A stretch of 64,000 bases of DNA from Natranaerobius thermophilus JW/NM-WN-LF (GTDB lineage: Bacteria; Bacillota; Natranaerobiia; Natranaerobiales; Natranaerobiaceae): assembly GCF_000020005.1 (NCBI RefSeq), contig NC_010718.1:439001-503000 (forward strand). The letters run 5' to 3'. The notes under the pieces are model-generated. The model made no database searches. It was not told the DNA's origin and saw only the letters and a program-made list of their open reading frames with translations. A program made the translations under genes and the position numbers. Of the stretch, positions 9,480 through 17,274 are shown piece by piece; positions within the stretch are counted from its first letter, which is position 1; every line of letters starts with the position of its first letter.

Positions 9480-10118
9480 ATGTCTTTAACTGAAAAGACA
9501 GTGGAGGAGTTTTTGGAGGTGCTATCAAGTAAAGAACCAGCACCGGGGGGAGGCAGTGTTAGTGCCTTAGCTGGAAGCCTGGGAAGTTGTTTAACCACTA
9601 TGGTAGGTAATTTAACAATTGGAAAAAAGAGATATCGAAATTTGGATGAAGCAGAGCAACGCGAATTAGACGAAAAATTTGAACAAGTTCAAAAAATAAA
9701 AACTAATTTGGATAATTTAATTGATAGGGATAAAGAAGCCTTTGATGAGGTGATGGCTGCTGTAAAAATGCCCAAAGAAACTGAAGAGGAAAAAGCCAAG
9801 AGAAGGGAAGCTCTTCAAAAAGCAACTCAAACAGCTCTTGAGGTTCCCTTAGAAACTGCTAGGGAATGCTTGAAGGTCTTGCAGTTACAGGAAGCCTTTG
9901 CTAGGAATGGGAATCCAAATGCAATAACTGATGTTGGTGTAGGAGCATTAATGGCTTATGCGGGTATTGAAGGTGCTATCTACAATGTAAAAATAAATTT
10001 GAGTGATTTAAAAGATGAAAATTACAAGAAGCAAGTGGAGCAAGAGGTGGAAAAACTTCTTACTGAAGGTCAACAGTTGAAAGAAAAAATTCAGAGTATG
10101 GTCGACGAAAAAATGTAG
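9480..10118 (+). CDS. Cyclodeaminase/cyclohydrolase (FTCD_C) family protein
   Basis: A 212-residue all-helical protein matching the formiminotransferase-cyclodeaminase C-terminal family. The N-terminal TVEEFLEVLSSKEPAPGGGS motif forms the folate site in this family, followed by AGSLGSCLTTMVGNLTIGKKRY and a long charged helical pair. In anaerobes, stand-alone members (FchA) hydrolyse methenyl-tetrahydrofolate to formyl-tetrahydrofolate. Others act on formimino-tetrahydrofolate during glycine or purine breakdown. A folate one-carbon role fits the 5-formyl-THF cyclo-ligase and glycine reductase elsewhere in the window. AAGGAGGG precedes ATG 9480, and a terminator follows at 10145. Confidence 0.85.
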   Translation: MSLTEKTVEEFLEVLSSKEPAPGGGSVSALAGSLGSCLTTMVGNLTIGKKRYRNLDEAEQRELDEKFEQVQKIKTNLDNLIDRDKEAFDEVMAAVKMPKETEEEKAKRREALQKATQTALEVPLETARECLKVLQLQEAFARNGNPNAITDVGVGALMAYAGIEGAIYNVKINLSDLKDENYKKQVEQEVEKLLTEGQQLKEKIQSMVDEKM

Positions 10119-10144
10119 CTATCCTGATGAATACATGGTATGTT

Positions 10145-10182
10145 AATAAGGGAGCGAGCCAGTCTGCTCCCTTATTATTTAT
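10145..10182. terminator. Terminator shared by converging genes
   Basis: Stem AATAAGGGAGC (10145-10155) pairs with GCTCCCTTATT (10166-10176) and is followed by a T-rich tract. It overlaps the last codons of the small minus-strand gene. Confidence 0.75.
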
Positions 10183-10420
10183 CTTTTTCTAAGTCATATA
10201 AAATTTTGTCTAAATACCATTCTTCAGATTTTCCGGGATGTTTTTCTTTTTGTCTTTCAATTAAACGATCTAAAGTGTCATCTGCTTCTTCAGGAGGTAA
10301 ATTCAACAAAGCTTTGCATTTTTTACGAAGTTGATTTTCTTTAGAGGTTACACTGCTCTTTTGGCGAATAAAGTATATTATAATACCAATTACAATTAAT
10401 CCAATAATCAGAAATTCCAT
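10175..10420 (-). CDS. Small single-span membrane protein, unknown function
   Basis: An 81-residue protein. It opens with one hydrophobic segment (MEFLIIGLIVIGIIIYFI) and continues as a charged, probably cytoplasmic tail rich in Lys/Glu (LRKKCKALLNLPPEEADDTLDRLIERQKEKHPGKSEEWYLDKILYDLEKDK in part). The start is the ATG at 10420, 9 nt after GAGGTG; the GTG inside that site at 10432 is less likely. The gene is alone on its strand between two plus-strand genes and ends inside their shared terminator. I do not recognise the family. The EEWYLDKILYDLEKDK-like end suggests a protein-interaction helix. Confidence 0.7.
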   Translation of the reverse strand: MEFLIIGLIVIGIIIYFIRQKSSVTSKENQLRKKCKALLNLPPEEADDTLDRLIERQKEKHPGKSEEWYLDKILYDLEKDK

Positions 10421-10510
10421 GTTAAGATTCACCTCGTTTACCTATTTTATGAATCAATCACTAAAATTGTATCATATACCTTGTATTTTGATAATAGGAG
10501 GAAAATAAAT

Positions 10511-11407
10511 ATGTTTTTGATTGTTTATAATCCCAAGGCTGGTCATGTCCAAAGTCAAAACTTATCGGACTTGACGAGGAAAATTAAAGAAAGAAATTTT
10601 CAAGTTAAATCAATAGCCTTAACTGAGACAGATTTTTATGAACAACTGATGGATAATTTGACAAAGACTCGATGGCTAATATCTTTTGGCGGTGATGGGA
10701 CTTTAAATACATTGATAAGTTATTTGTCACCTTTAGCTGATGAGAAATTGCCTGTATTGATTCCCTATCCTTCTGGAACAGCTAATGATTTTTCCTATCA
10801 GTTATATGGGGGTACTCCAGAAATAGAGCAAATTTTAACCGCTGTGGAAAGGGAAGAATATTGTTATTTAGATGTGGGGAAAGTCAATGACAATTATTTT
10901 ATTAATGTTCTTGGTGCGGGAATTTTTGTTGATGTAGCTTATAAAACAGATTCAGCTTTGAAACAACGGATCGGCATGTGGGCGTATTGGTTCGAAGCTA
11001 TTAAGCAAATTCCTAATTTTAAACCTATAACATTTTTTATAGATGATGGGGTTAATTGTCAAGAAATTGAAGGTTATTTGCTTCTTGTACTAAACGGGAA
11101 AGGAGCCGGGGGCTTTAAAAGCCTAGCACCTGAATCTTCTCTGAGAGACGGTAAATTGGATCTGGTTGTAATTAAGGAATCAAGAACTTTATTATCCCTT
11201 GCCTCTTTATTCCCTAAAATATTACGAGGTGATCATCTGGATGATCATCGGGTTACTTATATACAAAAAAACACTTTTAAAATTAAATTAGATAATAAAA
11301 CCGATAGTGATGTTGTTTGTGTTGTAGATGGTGAAAAGGGACCCGATTTTCCTTTGGAAGTACAGGTTTTAAATCAGAAGTTACCCTTTTTGCATTGTCA
11401 ATATTAA
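10511..11407 (+). CDS. YegS/DagK-type lipid kinase
   Basis: A 298-residue diacylglycerol-kinase catalytic-domain protein. The nucleotide-binding motif SFGGDGTLN lies near residue 64, preceded by VYNPKAGH and followed by PYPSGTANDFSYQL, the conserved GTxNDF segment. A beta-rich C-terminal domain follows (LRDGKLDLVVI). Members phosphorylate diacylglycerol, sphingoid bases or related lipids at the membrane. The start is ATG 10511, 9 nt after AGGAGG. It is monocistronic, converging on the oxidoreductase gene with only 5 nt between stops. The exact lipid substrate is not determined. Confidence 0.85.
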   Translation: MFLIVYNPKAGHVQSQNLSDLTRKIKERNFQVKSIALTETDFYEQLMDNLTKTRWLISFGGDGTLNTLISYLSPLADEKLPVLIPYPSGTANDFSYQLYGGTPEIEQILTAVEREEYCYLDVGKVNDNYFINVLGAGIFVDVAYKTDSALKQRIGMWAYWFEAIKQIPNFKPITFFIDDGVNCQEIEGYLLLVLNGKGAGGFKSLAPESSLRDGKLDLVVIKESRTLLSLASLFPKILRGDHLDDHRVTYIQKNTFKIKLDNKTDSDVVCVVDGEKGPDFPLEVQVLNQKLPFLHCQY

Positions 11408-11412
11408 AGTAA

Positions 11413-12663
11413 TTAATATTTTAACTGTCTCCTTAAGTTATTTATTTCAACAGTTTTTCCAGTAATTCTTGATTGTTCTGCCGCAAAAGCTGTAATATGG
11501 CTTTCTATGGATTCTTCTAGAGTGGAAGCATCTTTCGATAGATTTCCTCCCTTAATAAAGCCATCAAAATGTTCCATTAACCCCAAATCTCCTCCTCCGT
11601 GGGCTCCAGCTTTTTTAGTTACTTCAAAAGTCTTTTCTTGACCTCTGAAAGGCATTAGTCGTATTTGACTATGAGCAAAATCTGCTCTTAGCTCTCCCTT
11701 AGTTCCAAAGATAGTGGTTGTTCTATTCATTTCTTTTGATAGACCTGTGAGGGTAAAACTGACCTGGATATTGTCTTCATAATTTAAAGATGCAGTTAAA
11801 ATTTCGGGCATAGTATTATCACATTGATACACGCATTTCCCCAGATTGGTAAACCGGACTCCTAAATAGCGCTGATATCTAGGTGGCATGGAATCAATTA
11901 TTTCTTGAGGCCAGGGTAGATGTTTATCTAAATAGATATGTCTGGCGGAATAAGGACAGTTACTTTCAGCTTGACATTTGAAACAGCGCTTTCCTGCCTT
12001 CTCAGGCGAATTTTCCCTAGTAAAATATTGTTGTTCTCCTTGAGCATAAACCGTTAAGCTTTTTCTATCTAAAAGCCATGAAAACAAATCGAAGTCGTGG
12101 GAGCTTTTTGCTAAAAACAGTGGTGCCGAAACTTGTTCATTGCGCCAATTACCTCTTACATAACTATGTGCGAAATGGAAATAACCCACATTTTCTATAT
12201 GTTGAATACTTTTTATTTTTCCAATTGTACCATCTGTCAGCAATTGCTTTAGTTTTTGATAAAAAGGAGTATATCGCAGTACATGGGCAACTAAGATATC
12301 TGCCTTGGTGGCAAAAGCTTTATTAACAATATCTGTAAATTCATGAAAATTGGGTGCTATAGGCTTTTCCACCAGAATTTTATATCCACTGTCAATACCT
12401 TTCATAACCGGCTTATAATGATCGTGATCCATTGTAGTAATAAGTAAAGCATCGGCAAGTTTATTTTGAGATAGTAGCTTATCATAGGAGTGAAATTGAT
12501 TTTGTGAAGGTACTTGATGTTCTCTAGCCACTAGTTTTCTTTTATATAAATTGGGTTCAGCCACTGCAGTAATTTTTAATTGGGGACAGTGGTTTTTTAT
12601 AAACTTGCCGTAGATATCTTTTCCTCGGTGTCCTGCTCCAATTAAGGCTATGCTGTAAGACAT
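11413..12663 (-). CDS. Gfo/Idh/MocA-family oxidoreductase
   Basis: A 416-residue NAD(P)-dependent dehydrogenase. The N-terminal Rossmann motif IALIGAGHRGKDIYG is followed by DALLITTMDHDHYKP and the catalytic-region motif ILVEKPIAP (EKP at about residue 98). The C-terminal half holds the usual large beta-sheet domain, plus a cysteine-rich insert (RCFKCQAESNCPYSA, then CVYQC), as in the subset of Gfo/Idh/MocA proteins that carry a four-cysteine metal-like site. The substrate is probably a sugar or inositol derivative, not determinable here. It is divergent from the amidohydrolase gene at 12891, with a palindrome between them. Confidence 0.82.
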   Translation of the reverse strand: MSYSIALIGAGHRGKDIYGKFIKNHCPQLKITAVAEPNLYKRKLVAREHQVPSQNQFHSYDKLLSQNKLADALLITTMDHDHYKPVMKGIDSGYKILVEKPIAPNFHEFTDIVNKAFATKADILVAHVLRYTPFYQKLKQLLTDGTIGKIKSIQHIENVGYFHFAHSYVRGNWRNEQVSAPLFLAKSSHDFDLFSWLLDRKSLTVYAQGEQQYFTRENSPEKAGKRCFKCQAESNCPYSARHIYLDKHLPWPQEIIDSMPPRYQRYLGVRFTNLGKCVYQCDNTMPEILTASLNYEDNIQVSFTLTGLSKEMNRTTTIFGTKGELRADFAHSQIRLMPFRGQEKTFEVTKKAGAHGGGDLGLMEHFDGFIKGGNLSKDASTLEESIESHITAFAAEQSRITGKTVEINNLRRQLKY

Positions 12664-12709
12664 TGAATCATTCCTTCCTCTTTTTTCGATTAGGTAGCGT
12701 TTATTAATC

Positions 12710-12731
12710 TCTCATGAGTAAAGTCATGAGA
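12710..12731. promoter_or_regulatory. Palindrome in a divergent intergenic region (operator candidate)
   Basis: TCTCATGA (12710-12717) and TCATGAGA (12724-12731) form a perfect 8-bp inverted repeat with a 6-nt spacer. It sits between the divergently transcribed oxidoreductase and amidohydrolase genes, as a repressor operator would. No regulator gene is adjacent. Confidence 0.35.
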
Positions 12732-12890
12732 ATGCGTGATGACTGGTTCAATTCAATATTATCATAAGTTAATAAACAAACAAAAATACAACGTCTAAAA
12801 GTATCCTTGAAAAAATTTGCTGAACTTATTAAAATTTACTTTGGAATACACTCCCAAATTTCTGGCATGAGGCATAAAGGAGGGGGTTGT

Positions 12891-14156
12891 ATGACTAAAA
12901 TTCTAGCTTGTGGCAAAGTATTCACTGGAGAAACTAACAAGGTCTTTTCCAGGGGTGCAGTGGCTGTACAAGATAATGAGATTATAGATATAGATGTGGA
13001 CAGCCAAAATCCTGGAGAAGAACTAAAGAAAAAATACCCTGAGGCCGAATACTATGATCTGAGTGGGCATACTGTGTTACCGGGATTGATAGATAGTCAT
13101 ATTCATCTGGATTTACACGGGATGGCTGATACCTTTGATGAAAACTTCGTTGAGGACAAGTTAAGGTCGATTAGGGCCTCTAGAGCTATGGAGGACACCT
13201 TGTTTTCAGGTTTTACTACTGTGAGAAATTGTGGTTCAGTTAACTGGATAGATATCAGTGTAAAAGAAGCTGTTAGACGGGGAATAATTAACGGGCCCCG
13301 GATTTTAACCAGTGGTAAAATCTTATCTATTACCAGCCCAGGAAGTGAGTACTTTTACGGTTTATATCGGGAAGCCGATGGTTATGATGGTTTTAAGCTG
13401 GCTGCCAGAGAACAGCTAAAGATGGGTGCAGATTTACTAAAGTTAATGGCAACTGGAGCTATTATGAACCCTGGTGGGGTTCCAGGAGCTACTCAACCTG
13501 ACGAAAAAGAAATTAAAGCTATAGTTAGAGAAGCTAAAAAACTGAATAAAAAAGTAGCAGCTCATGCTCATGGTGCCGAAGGAATTAAAAACGCTGTTAG
13601 AGCAGGAGTTGACACCATAGAACATGGAACATTTGCCGATAATGAATCCCATGAATTAATGGTAGAATACGGTGTTTATTTAGTACCTACTCTTGCTCCC
13701 GATTACTTTATGAGTAAACATGGTAAAGAGGGTGGTGTAGCTTCATTCATAGTGGATAAATTGAAAAAGAAAAGGGAAGCACGACTAGAAGCTCTCGATA
13801 GAGCTATTGAAACTGGAGTTAAAATAGCTTGTGGCTCGGATGCGGGCACTCCATATAATTATCACGAAAACAATGCTCAAGAATTAAAAGTTCTTGTAAG
13901 TGAAGGGCTGCTGAGTCCCGGTGAGGCCATTAGAAGTGCCACTCAGTATTCCGCTGAAGCTTGTGGCTTATTAGACGAACTAGGTACTATCTCCCAGGAA
14001 AAGAAAGCAGATATTATAGCAGTTGACGGGGATCCAACTGAAAATATAGATGTATTAACAGATAAAGATAATATTAGATTTGTAATGAAAGATGGAGAGA
14101 TAGTCAAAGATCAACGAAGCGGAAAACACAGCAGCATTTCATCCCAGTCGGCATAA
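12891..14156 (+). CDS. Imidazolonepropionase-like amidohydrolase (prolidase-type)
   Basis: A 421-residue amidohydrolase-superfamily protein. The metal-ligand motifs are GLIDSHIHLDLHG (HxH near residue 65), LLKLMATGA with the bridging lysine, AAHAHGAEGIKNAV (His), TIEHGTF (His) and ACGSDAGTPY (Asp). This order is typical of the group annotated as imidazolonepropionase-like or Xaa-Pro/Xaa-Arg dipeptidase. ATG 12891 follows AAAGGAGGGGG by 7 nt; upstream in-frame codons are not needed. Its stop codon lies at the foot of the structured leader of the next gene, so transcription may continue into it. The substrate is unknown; a dipeptidase is a reasonable guess. Confidence 0.82.
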   Translation: MTKILACGKVFTGETNKVFSRGAVAVQDNEIIDIDVDSQNPGEELKKKYPEAEYYDLSGHTVLPGLIDSHIHLDLHGMADTFDENFVEDKLRSIRASRAMEDTLFSGFTTVRNCGSVNWIDISVKEAVRRGIINGPRILTSGKILSITSPGSEYFYGLYREADGYDGFKLAAREQLKMGADLLKLMATGAIMNPGGVPGATQPDEKEIKAIVREAKKLNKKVAAHAHGAEGIKNAVRAGVDTIEHGTFADNESHELMVEYGVYLVPTLAPDYFMSKHGKEGGVASFIVDKLKKKREARLEALDRAIETGVKIACGSDAGTPYNYHENNAQELKVLVSEGLLSPGEAIRSATQYSAEACGLLDELGTISQEKKADIIAVDGDPTENIDVLTDKDNIRFVMKDGEIVKDQRSGKHSSISSQSA

Positions 14157-14267
14157 TAATCGCTCCTTAGTATATAATTACCTTGAATAAGGTCAGGAAG
14201 GATAGCTTTAAAATCCTTTGAACTTGGCTCAACAAGGTGCCAGAAGATCCACTAAGGAGGTGATTAT
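14156..14267 (+). promoter_or_regulatory. Structured leader that buries the ribosome binding site of the ATP-grasp gene
   Basis: Bases 14156-14171 (ATAATCGCTCCTTAGT) pair with 14251-14267 (ACTAAGGAGGTGATTAT). This makes 6 + 9 Watson-Crick pairs around a one- or two-base irregularity and encloses the Shine-Dalgarno AAGGAGG (14254-14260), one base before the ATG. Inside the closing stem lie ACCTT/AAGGT (14180-14193), AAGGAT/ATCCTT (14198-14218) and a weaker TGGC/GCCA hairpin (14225-14242), giving a multi-branch shape. There is no T-run, so control would be at translation. I could not match it to a known riboswitch class. Confidence 0.5.
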
Positions 14268-15548
14268 ATGTCCAAGAAATTTAATGTTTTAATTCTATGT
14301 GGGGAGAAAGAAGTGCCAATTATACAAGAAAACATTAAGTATCTTGAAAACTACAATGTTGAAACAGAAACTTCAGACAAAATACTTCAAATGGGTACCC
14401 AAAAATATTTAGAAGAAATGATAGAACTGTTAAATCAGGAGCCTGAGAGATATCATGGAATTATAGGAACAAGGGATATGACAAGTGTATTTGCCAATGT
14501 AATTGCTGAAAAGACTGGTAAAATGTGTACTTCAGTTGAAAGTATGATTAACTGCCAGAACAAGTATATTTCTAGAAAACTACAGCAAAAATATGTCCCA
14601 GAGGCTACACCCAGATTTTGGTTGGATTCATACTTCTTAAAAGAATTCCCCATTAAACCACCCTATTTTGTCAAACCTGTTAGGGCTAATATGTCCTATT
14701 CCAGTAAAAAACTTAATTCTTATGATGATTTGAGAGAACTTATTAAGGACAGGACTCAAGAGCTCACTTCTTATAATAAATACTATTTAGATGCAATCCA
14801 TGTAGCTTCTCATTTAAAAAACCAGGAAAACTTAGATACTTGTAATAAGTTTATCTGTGAGGAGCTCATACCAGGTGAACAGGTGACTGTTAACGGATAT
14901 ATTTTTCAAGGGAAAGTCAAAATTTACGGTTTAGTTAAAGCGGCTTTTTGGGATGAGAAAATCAGTTTCAGCCATCATGAATATCCCTATGAACTACCGG
15001 AAGAACTAGATACAAAAGTAAAAAATGTAGTAGAACAAGCAGTAAAAGGACTTGGTTTGGATAATACATTCTTCAATGTAGAATTAAGAATTGATCAAGA
15101 TAAAAAACAGGTATATATTATTGAAGTTAATTCAAGAATGGCATTTCAATTTGCGAAAATGATTGAATCTGTAGAGGGAGTTAATTTAGTTAAGTCCCTT
15201 TGTGATCTCGCAGTAGGCAAACAACCTGATGAAGAACAAACAAATATTGAAAGAAGATACAAGTATTGTTTCAACTTTGAATTGAGAGAGTTTGCAGATA
15301 GAAATATAGTTAGAATTCCAATGGAAAGAAACTTGAAAGAGATAAATGAATTGTATCCCGAAGTAACAGTTAAGAATTTGGTTGATGCGAATAGCAAGTT
15401 ATCTGATTATAAACAAAACCTAGAAAGCTTTAGATACGCTATCATTGATGTCCCTGGTAATTCTAGAGATGAAATAATGGAAAAATACAGAGACATAAAA
15501 TCCAGATTAGGTTATGAATTCGATAGTGAACTTAAAGAAGCCAATTAA
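14268..15548 (+). CDS. ATP-grasp domain protein, probable carboxylate-amine ligase
   Basis: A 426-residue protein with an ATP-grasp core. After an N-terminal Rossmann-like region (FNVLILCGEKEVPIIQ...YHGIIGTRD) come CQNKYISRKLQQKYVPEATP, PPYFVKPVRANMSYSSKKL (ATP-binding Lys), CEELIPGEQVTVNGY and FNVELRIDQDKKQVYIIEVNSRMA, the acidic/Asn metal site. This matches ligases that join carboxylates to amino groups by acyl phosphates (BtrJ/D-Ala ligase/carbamoyl-phosphate-like families). The substrate is unknown. It follows a ribosome-binding-site-occluding leader and is closed by a terminator at 15556, so it is controlled as its own unit. The preceding amidohydrolase could act on related peptides. Confidence 0.78.
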   Translation: MSKKFNVLILCGEKEVPIIQENIKYLENYNVETETSDKILQMGTQKYLEEMIELLNQEPERYHGIIGTRDMTSVFANVIAEKTGKMCTSVESMINCQNKYISRKLQQKYVPEATPRFWLDSYFLKEFPIKPPYFVKPVRANMSYSSKKLNSYDDLRELIKDRTQELTSYNKYYLDAIHVASHLKNQENLDTCNKFICEELIPGEQVTVNGYIFQGKVKIYGLVKAAFWDEKISFSHHEYPYELPEELDTKVKNVVEQAVKGLGLDNTFFNVELRIDQDKKQVYIIEVNSRMAFQFAKMIESVEGVNLVKSLCDLAVGKQPDEEQTNIERRYKYCFNFELREFADRNIVRIPMERNLKEINELYPEVTVKNLVDANSKLSDYKQNLESFRYAIIDVPGNSRDEIMEKYRDIKSRLGYEFDSELKEAN

Positions 15549-15555
15549 TGAAATA

Positions 15556-15591
15556 AAACAGCACCTGCTTTTAGCAGGTGCTGTTTTTATC
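15556..15591 (+). terminator. Intrinsic terminator after the ATP-grasp gene
   Basis: Stem AACAGCACCTGC (15558-15569) pairs with GCAGGTGCTGTT (15574-15585), loop TTTT, followed by a T-run. Confidence 0.88.
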
Positions 15592-15633
15592 TAATTACAT
15601 TTAGGCTACATTTATGAATCAGTTCTGTGTGTA

Positions 15634-16782
15634 TCAGTCTACAGTATAAGTTTGGATCTCTAGTTCTTTGTGATCTTTAAAATCCGTATTTAACTCTTCT
15701 TTCAGTTCTTGAGGAATAGTAATAGTATCGGGATTGCCATCACTCACATATCTTTTTTCCGGGTTGTTTTCATAGTATGATAACCATTGGTCCATGCGCT
15801 TTTGATCTGCCCTGACCCTGGGTAAATCCAGGGGATCAAAATCCTTATGGAAAGGGGAGTTAGCTGGCTCTGCCCCGACATTTAAAACCGCATTATGTTC
15901 GTATTCAATATCTTCGTATTCACCTGAGTATACAAATTCTTTTAGATCATCTTGACCAGGCCAAGCTCCGAAGGCCAAGGCTAAACTTTCTAACTGGTAT
16001 TCAGGTATAATATTTTCGGTAATTTTATGGGGTCGTCCCAATTCTTCTTGAATTTCCTGGGCATCTAAATCTTTAAGATTTAGATGATTATATCCATGGT
16101 TTCCGATTTCAAATCCTAGCTCATCCAGATGAGCTATTTTTTCTTCGTATAATTCCTTGTCCCTGAAAGGGACAGGTATATAATTGACGTAAAAGGTACC
16201 TCCTATAGTAAAATCATCGTATTTTTCTTTCATTTCTAGGATAATTCCAACAGCTGTATCAGGGTCGATGGTTTTTTCACCATCCTCCTCAATATAACCA
16301 AATTGTCCCTTTGAAGCATCGTCAAATGTTAATACTACCGGAGTTTTTCCCGGTGGCAGATCAATATTTCCGTTAACAACATCCATTAAGTTTACCAGTC
16401 GATAATCTTTTTCGTATAAACGTTCCAGGTCTTCTCTGAAATTTTCGCGAGTTCTTTGCCAGGTGTCTTCTTCATCACCAATTTGATGATACATTAAAAT
16501 CATCACATCTCCCAGTTCATTGGGTTGAACCTCTTGAAAGTCTATGGTTTCTTCAGGGTTCTCCTCGTTTTCATCTGTTTGTGATTCATCTTTTTCTTTA
16601 TTATCTTCAGATTCAGATTTTTCATCTTTTTCTGTTGTTTCTTCTTGTGACTCCTTTGGAGATTTTGTTTCTTCATCCTGACATCCTATCAAAGGAATTG
16701 CCAGTACTGTAATCATACTTAAGCAGAAAATTACTGTTAATAAGTTTGAAAATGACTTGGTTTGAAAAGTTTTTTTAGTCAT
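15634..16782 (-). CDS. Lipoprotein polysaccharide deacetylase (NodB domain)
   Basis: A 382-residue exported enzyme. The N-terminus has a basic start, a hydrophobic stretch and the lipobox LIGC (Cys about residue 34), then a 45-residue Glu/Asp/Lys/Ser-rich linker. The NodB domain follows, with VVLTFDDAS (catalytic and metal Asp) and EIGNHGYNHLNL (HxxxH metal ligands). Such enzymes remove acetyl groups from cell-wall or extracellular polysaccharides. The domain begins with VMILMYHQIG, common in Firmicute surface deacetylases. ATG 16782 lies behind AGGAGG. It is monocistronic, divergent from proS. The very acidic linker is in keeping with a salt-adapted surface protein. Confidence 0.85.
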   Translation of the reverse strand: MTKKTFQTKSFSNLLTVIFCLSMITVLAIPLIGCQDEETKSPKESQEETTEKDEKSESEDNKEKDESQTDENEENPEETIDFQEVQPNELGDVMILMYHQIGDEEDTWQRTRENFREDLERLYEKDYRLVNLMDVVNGNIDLPPGKTPVVLTFDDASKGQFGYIEEDGEKTIDPDTAVGIILEMKEKYDDFTIGGTFYVNYIPVPFRDKELYEEKIAHLDELGFEIGNHGYNHLNLKDLDAQEIQEELGRPHKITENIIPEYQLESLALAFGAWPGQDDLKEFVYSGEYEDIEYEHNAVLNVGAEPANSPFHKDFDPLDLPRVRADQKRMDQWLSYYENNPEKRYVSDGNPDTITIPQELKEELNTDFKDHKELEIQTYTVD

Positions 16783-16896
16783 CTGTTAAAAGCCTCCTAT
16801 TTTTGGAATTTATCTTAGTTTGAATTGCCTTGTATATCAATGAAAATATTCTCTGTTAAGAGTCTAAATACCTGCTGAAATCATAATCTGTTAAAA

Positions 16897-16926
16897 TTGA
16901 CCGTAACTATAAAATTATGCTATAAT
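16897..16926 (+). promoter_or_regulatory. Sigma-A promoter of the proS T-box leader
   Basis: TTGACC (16897-16902) and TATAAT (16921-16926) are separated by 18 nt, placing transcription start just ahead of the T-box leader. Confidence 0.75.
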
Positions 16927-16944
16927 ACTTTTAAATCTTGTGAT

Positions 16945-17166
16945 AATCGGTATACTCCTCAGTGTTGGGAAATAGTAGAGGATTTTCGACAGGTACAGAG
17001 AGAAGACTAATAGCTGAGAAGTCTTTCCTGTTCGTCCCTTGAACCCGTCCTAACGAGTAAACTGGGGAGCGGGTCAATCCGTTATTAATTAAGAGGGTCC
17101 CTTGTGGCCAAACCGGGTGGTACCGCGGAAGAAATCCTTTCGTCCTGGAGGGCGAGGGATTTTTTT
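16945..17166 (+). promoter_or_regulatory. T-box riboswitch (tRNA-Pro sensing) with terminator
   Basis: The hallmark T-box sequence GGGTGGTACCGCG is at 17115-17127. It is followed by a terminator hairpin built from AAATCCTTTCGTCCT and AGGGCGAGGGATTT and a T-run (to 17166). Stem I shows the AGTA motif (about 16974) and the apical AGAGAGAAG segment. By analogy with the GAA-N-specifier pattern of tyrS and glyQS leaders, the specifier is CCG at 17045-17047, a proline codon that matches the downstream gene. Uncharged tRNA-Pro would stabilise the antiterminator and switch on proS. Confidence 0.92.
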
Positions 17167-17274
17167 AATTTATGGAGTTAGTATTCTGAAGTTGATAACT
17201 CTAAATCTAAGTTATCAACAATCAACTGAAACAAAGTTTAAATTTATAAGACTTTGAAACTAAGGAGGGATCAT

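Noticed and set aside
10140-10334. A 64-residue plus-strand open frame
   Set aside because: It begins in the terminator and is antisense to the small membrane protein, which has a good ribosome binding site and a clear membrane segment.
14161-14250. SRP (4.5S) RNA, because of GGTCAGGAAGG
   Set aside because: The conserved GGTCCGGAAGGAAGCAGC core and the flanking SRP helix are absent, and the outer stem covers a ribosome binding site.
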